64,000 nt of DNA from Opitutales bacterium (lineage in GTDB: Bacteria; Verrucomicrobiota; Verrucomicrobiia; Opitutales; UBA953): positions 1-64,000 of the forward strand of contig JAILGB010000011.1 in assembly GCA_024697185.1 (NCBI GenBank). Reading direction: 5' to 3'. Below are positions 61,329 through 64,000 of the stretch, piece by piece. The notes under the pieces are model-generated. The model did no database searches, was not told where the DNA came from, and saw only the letters and a list, made by a program, of their open reading frames with translations. The first letter of the stretch is position 1. Each line of letters starts with the position of its first letter. Made by a program: the position numbers and the translations under genes.

Positions 61329-64000
61329 TTATTTGTTTTCGGGGCTTTCCGGCTTGTAGGCTTCCTTACAGGCCTGGTAGTAATGGAAGCGGTTGTTGAC
61401 CATATCTTGTGCCTTGGCGTAGAGTTCGGCGGCGTGTTCGGGGTTTGCTCTTTGGAGTCCCTTGAAACGCGTTTCGAGGCTCATGAGGTCCATCAACGGT
61501 GTTTTTGGAGCCGGGCAGTCGAGCGTGAACGGATTTTTGCCTGCGGCGATATTTGCCGGGTTGTATCGGAAGATCGGCCAATATCCGGACTCGACAGCCA
61601 TCTTTTGGTGCATCGGTCCGTCGGCGAGGTTTTTGTATCCGTGCGCGATGCAGTGTGCGTAGCAGATGATGATTGCGGGTCCGTCGTAGGCTTCCGCTTC
61701 TTTCATTGCCTGCACGACTTGGGTGTCCTTGTAGCCGAGGGAGACTCTTGCGACATAGGCGTTGCCGTATTGGACGGCGATTTGCGCGAGGTCTTTCTTC
61801 GGCATTTTTTTGCCGGAGGCTGCAAACTTTGCGACGGCGCCGATAGAGGTCGATTTTGACATCTGTCCGCCGGTGTTCGAATAGACTTCGGTGTCGAGGA
61901 CGAGGACTTTGATGTTTTTGCCGGAAGCGATCGCGTGATCGAGTCCTCCGTATCCGATATCATAAGCCCAGCCATCGCCGCCGACGATCCAGACATTCTT
62001 TTTGACCAGGTAGTCCGCCAGGATGAGGAGTCGGCTGCAAACCGGACAGTCGGGCGAAAGCTTGGTCTTGAGTTCGGCGACGCGGGCGCGTTGTGCGGCG
62101 ATTTCGGCGTCGTTGGTCTGGGGGGATTCGAGAATTGCTTTTGCGAGTTCTTCCGGCACCTTGCCCTCTTCGACCATTTCCTTGAGGAACTGTGTCGCCA
62201 TTTCCGCCTTTTTGTCGATAGCGTAGCGCATACCGAGTCCGAACTCTGCGTTGTCTTCGAAGAGCGAGTTTGCCCAAGCGGGTCCGCGGCCGTTTTCATC
62301 GACGGCGTAGGGTGTCGTCGGGAGATTGCCGCCGTAGATGGACGAGCAGCCTGTCGCGTTGGCGATGTAGGCGCGGTCGCCGAAGAGTTGCGTCATCAGC
62401 TTGATGTAGGGTGTTTCACCGCAAGCGGCGCAGGCTCCCGAAAACTCGATGAGCGGTTGGCGGAACTGCGAGTCCTTGACCGTATCGCCGAGCACGGTGC
62501 GGTCGGGATTGGGGAGTTTGAGGAAGAATTCCCAGTTGTCGCGTTCGGCGTCGTGCAAGGGCTTTTGCGGCGCCATTGTGAGGGCGCGCTTTTCTTCCTT
62601 GGTCGGACATGCGATCACGCAAACGCCGCAACCAGTGCAGTCTTCGGGCGCGACTTGGATCGTGAAGAGGTTGCCGGGGAGCTTGGGAGCTTTGAACGGC
62701 ACGCTCTTGAAGGTCGCGGGAGCGTCGGCGACGAGGTTTTGCGGATAGAACTTTGCCCGGATGGCGGCGTGCGGACAGATGGTCACGCACTTGTTGCACT
62801 GAATACAGTTTTCAGAATTCCAAACCGGGATGCGGTCCGCGAGATTGCGTTTTTCATATTGCGTTGTCGCACTCGGGAAGCAGCCGTCCACGGGCATTGC
62901 CGAGGTCGGGATGAGGTCGCCCTTGTTGGCGATCATCATTGCCTGGACTTTTTTGAAAAATTCCGGAGCGCCGTCGTATGTCGGGACCTGAATCGGCTTT
63001 GCGTCCGCATCGGCTGTCGCGGGAACGCTGATTTCGTGGAGGTTGACCAGTGAGTTGTCAACAGCCTTGAAATTCATCTGCACGACATCGTCGCCTTTTT
63101 TGGCGTAGGTCTTCTGGATCGACTTTTTGATCTGCGCGATGGCTTCGTCGCGCGGCAGGACGCCGGCGAGAGCGAAGAAGCAAGCCTGCAAGACGGTGTT
63201 GGTGCGTCCGCGCATACCGGAATCGGCGGCGACTTTGGAAGCGTCAATCACATAGACATGCAGTTGTTTTGCGATGATTTCCTCCTGCCATTCCCGCGGG
63301 AACCGTTTCCAGGTCTCTTCCGGAGAGAAGGGCGAGTTGAGCAAAACGGTGGCTCCGTCCATCGCATAATCGAGCACCGGCTGGCGTCCGATATAGGCAT
63401 ATTGCGAGCAGGCGACAAAATTCGCTTTTTGGATGATATAGGCGGAGCGGATCGGCTTGGGGCCGAAGCGCAGGTGCGAGACGGTCGAGCCGCCGGACTT
63501 TTTGGAGTCATAGACGAAATAGCCCTGTGCGTAGTTGGGGGTGTTTTCGCCGATGATCTTGATCGAGTTTTTGTTGGCGCCGACGGTGCCGTCAGCTCCC
63601 AAACCGACGAAGACGGCGCGCGTCACCTCGTCGGACTCGACACTGAAGCGGTTGTCCCATTCGAGCGACATGTTTGTCAAGTCGTCGATGATGCCGATCG
63701 TAAAGCGTTTTTTGGGGGCTTCTTTGGCGAGTTCGTCGTAAATCGCCTTGACCATGCCGGGATTAAACTCTTTGGAGCCGATACCGTAGCGTCCGCCGAT
63801 GAGGGTCGGGAGTGCCTTGCCGGACTCGACAAATGCAGCCATAACCGACAGGAGCAAAGGCTCGCCGATCGAGCCGGGCTCTTTGGTGCGGTCGAGCACT
63901 GCGATCTTCTTGGCGGTCGCGGGAACGGCATTCAGGAACGCCGCCGCATCAAACGGCAGGAAAAGACGCACCTTGACCAAGCCAAGCTTTTCGCCCTTGG
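61329..64000 (-). CDS. nifJ: Pyruvate:ferredoxin (flavodoxin) oxidoreductase, 5' end cut by window edge
   Basis: Oxidises pyruvate to acetyl-CoA and CO2 with ferredoxin; oxygen-sensitive, so an anaerobic lifestyle is implied. The visible 890 residues lack about the first 300 of the roughly 1190-residue single-chain enzyme; the frame continues past 64000 (preceding residues GEKLGL). Domain order matches PFOR: the transketolase-like domain II, LIGGRYGIGSKEFNP, then the gamma domain (FVACSQYAYIGRQP), two 4Fe-4S motifs (CIQCNKCVTICPH; CTGCGVCVIACP) and the TPP-binding part (GDGWAYDIGYGGLDH). Few iterated motif copies are found here. Confidence 0.95.
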   Translation of the reverse strand, partial: KGEKLGLVKVRLFLPFDAAAFLNAVPATAKKIAVLDRTKEPGSIGEPLLLSVMAAFVESGKALPTLIGGRYGIGSKEFNPGMVKAIYDELAKEAPKKRFTIGIIDDLTNMSLEWDNRFSVESDEVTRAVFVGLGADGTVGANKNSIKIIGENTPNYAQGYFVYDSKKSGGSTVSHLRFGPKPIRSAYIIQKANFVACSQYAYIGRQPVLDYAMDGATVLLNSPFSPEETWKRFPREWQEEIIAKQLHVYVIDASKVAADSGMRGRTNTVLQACFFALAGVLPRDEAIAQIKKSIQKTYAKKGDDVVQMNFKAVDNSLVNLHEISVPATADADAKPIQVPTYDGAPEFFKKVQAMMIANKGDLIPTSAMPVDGCFPSATTQYEKRNLADRIPVWNSENCIQCNKCVTICPHAAIRAKFYPQNLVADAPATFKSVPFKAPKLPGNLFTIQVAPEDCTGCGVCVIACPTKEEKRALTMAPQKPLHDAERDNWEFFLKLPNPDRTVLGDTVKDSQFRQPLIEFSGACAACGETPYIKLMTQLFGDRAYIANATGCSSIYGGNLPTTPYAVDENGRGPAWANSLFEDNAEFGLGMRYAIDKKAEMATQFLKEMVEEGKVPEELAKAILESPQTNDAEIAAQRARVAELKTKLSPDCPVCSRLLILADYLVKKNVWIVGGDGWAYDIGYGGLDHAIASGKNIKVLVLDTEVYSNTGGQMSKSTSIGAVAKFAASGKKMPKKDLAQIAVQYGNAYVARVSLGYKDTQVVQAMKEAEAYDGPAIIICYAHCIAHGYKNLADGPMHQKMAVESGYWPIFRYNPANIAAGKNPFTLDCPAPKTPLMDLMSLETRFKGLQRANPEHAAELYAKAQDMVNNRFHYYQACKEAYKPESPENK

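Overview
The window looks like a chromosomal segment of an anaerobic, Gram-negative member of the Verrucomicrobiota, most likely an Opitutae/Opitutales-type gut or sediment bacterium. I infer this from two tandem PEP-CTERM proteins with Opitutae-style tails, heptose kinase (LPS core), menaquinone synthesis (MenD), pyruvate:ferredoxin oxidoreductase, SpeA, a DUF1846 protein, and secreted GH20 and GH84 hexosaminidases for GlcNAc-containing glycans. No rRNA, CRISPR array, integrase, transposase or phage module was seen. The segment is ordinary core chromosome with two tRNA genes (Pro-UGG and Gly-GCC).

Layout. 1-4 kb: menD (cut by the window edge), queE, yidC. 4-10 kb: gdhA, then pgm, a small lipoprotein, a RelE-like protein, pssA and murG. 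10-15 kb: secreted GH20 and GH84 enzymes with overlapping genes. 15-24 kb: rpmA/rplU, purL, rpsP-trmD-rplS, a secreted protein coupled to a 54-residue membrane protein, efp and an FGE-like lipoprotein. 24-29 kb: a GT-C membrane protein and DUF1846-hemX-hemA. 29-37 kb: speA and a MidA-like methyltransferase, then nuoM-nuoN-fabH/oleA-like and an ABC ATPase. 37-42 kb: rpsT and a degenerate RluA-like protein on the plus strand, facing atpBEFH and gltX. 42-45 kb: a plus-strand group (LysM protein, Nudix hydrolase, dprA). 45-56 kb: argH, a Na/Pi transporter, a U32 peptidase-family protein, panC, and tcdA-hldA-membrane protein-GH20-DUF2148. 56-64 kb: an orphan NtrC-type regulator with a phosphate-binding-type protein, a repeat-rich PEP-CTERM locus, and nifJ (cut by the window edge).

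The most striking signal is not a gene. A non-palindromic motif, consensus GCGGGAACG (core GGGAACG/CGTTCCC, minor variant GGGAGCG), is iterated on both strands throughout. Hand counts of about 16.6 kb gave about 72 core copies, roughly 4 per kb and perhaps 280 in the window, against about 8 expected for a 7-mer at even base composition. It lies inside genes in several reading frames. It is dense in weakly constrained genes (7-9 per kb in menD, hemA and the U32 gene), sparse in conserved ones (about 1 in gdhA), and paired head to head at many gene ends to form intrinsic terminators. That resembles the uptake sequences of Neisseria and Pasteurellaceae, but is several times denser.

Promoters that can be read are sigma-70-like with 17-base spacers, and several place the start of transcription within a few bases of the ATG, suggesting leaderless mRNAs. 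The two PEP-CTERM genes are the exception: their putative spacers contain runs of 11 and 13 A and give spacings of 16 and 18, a possible phase-variable arrangement.
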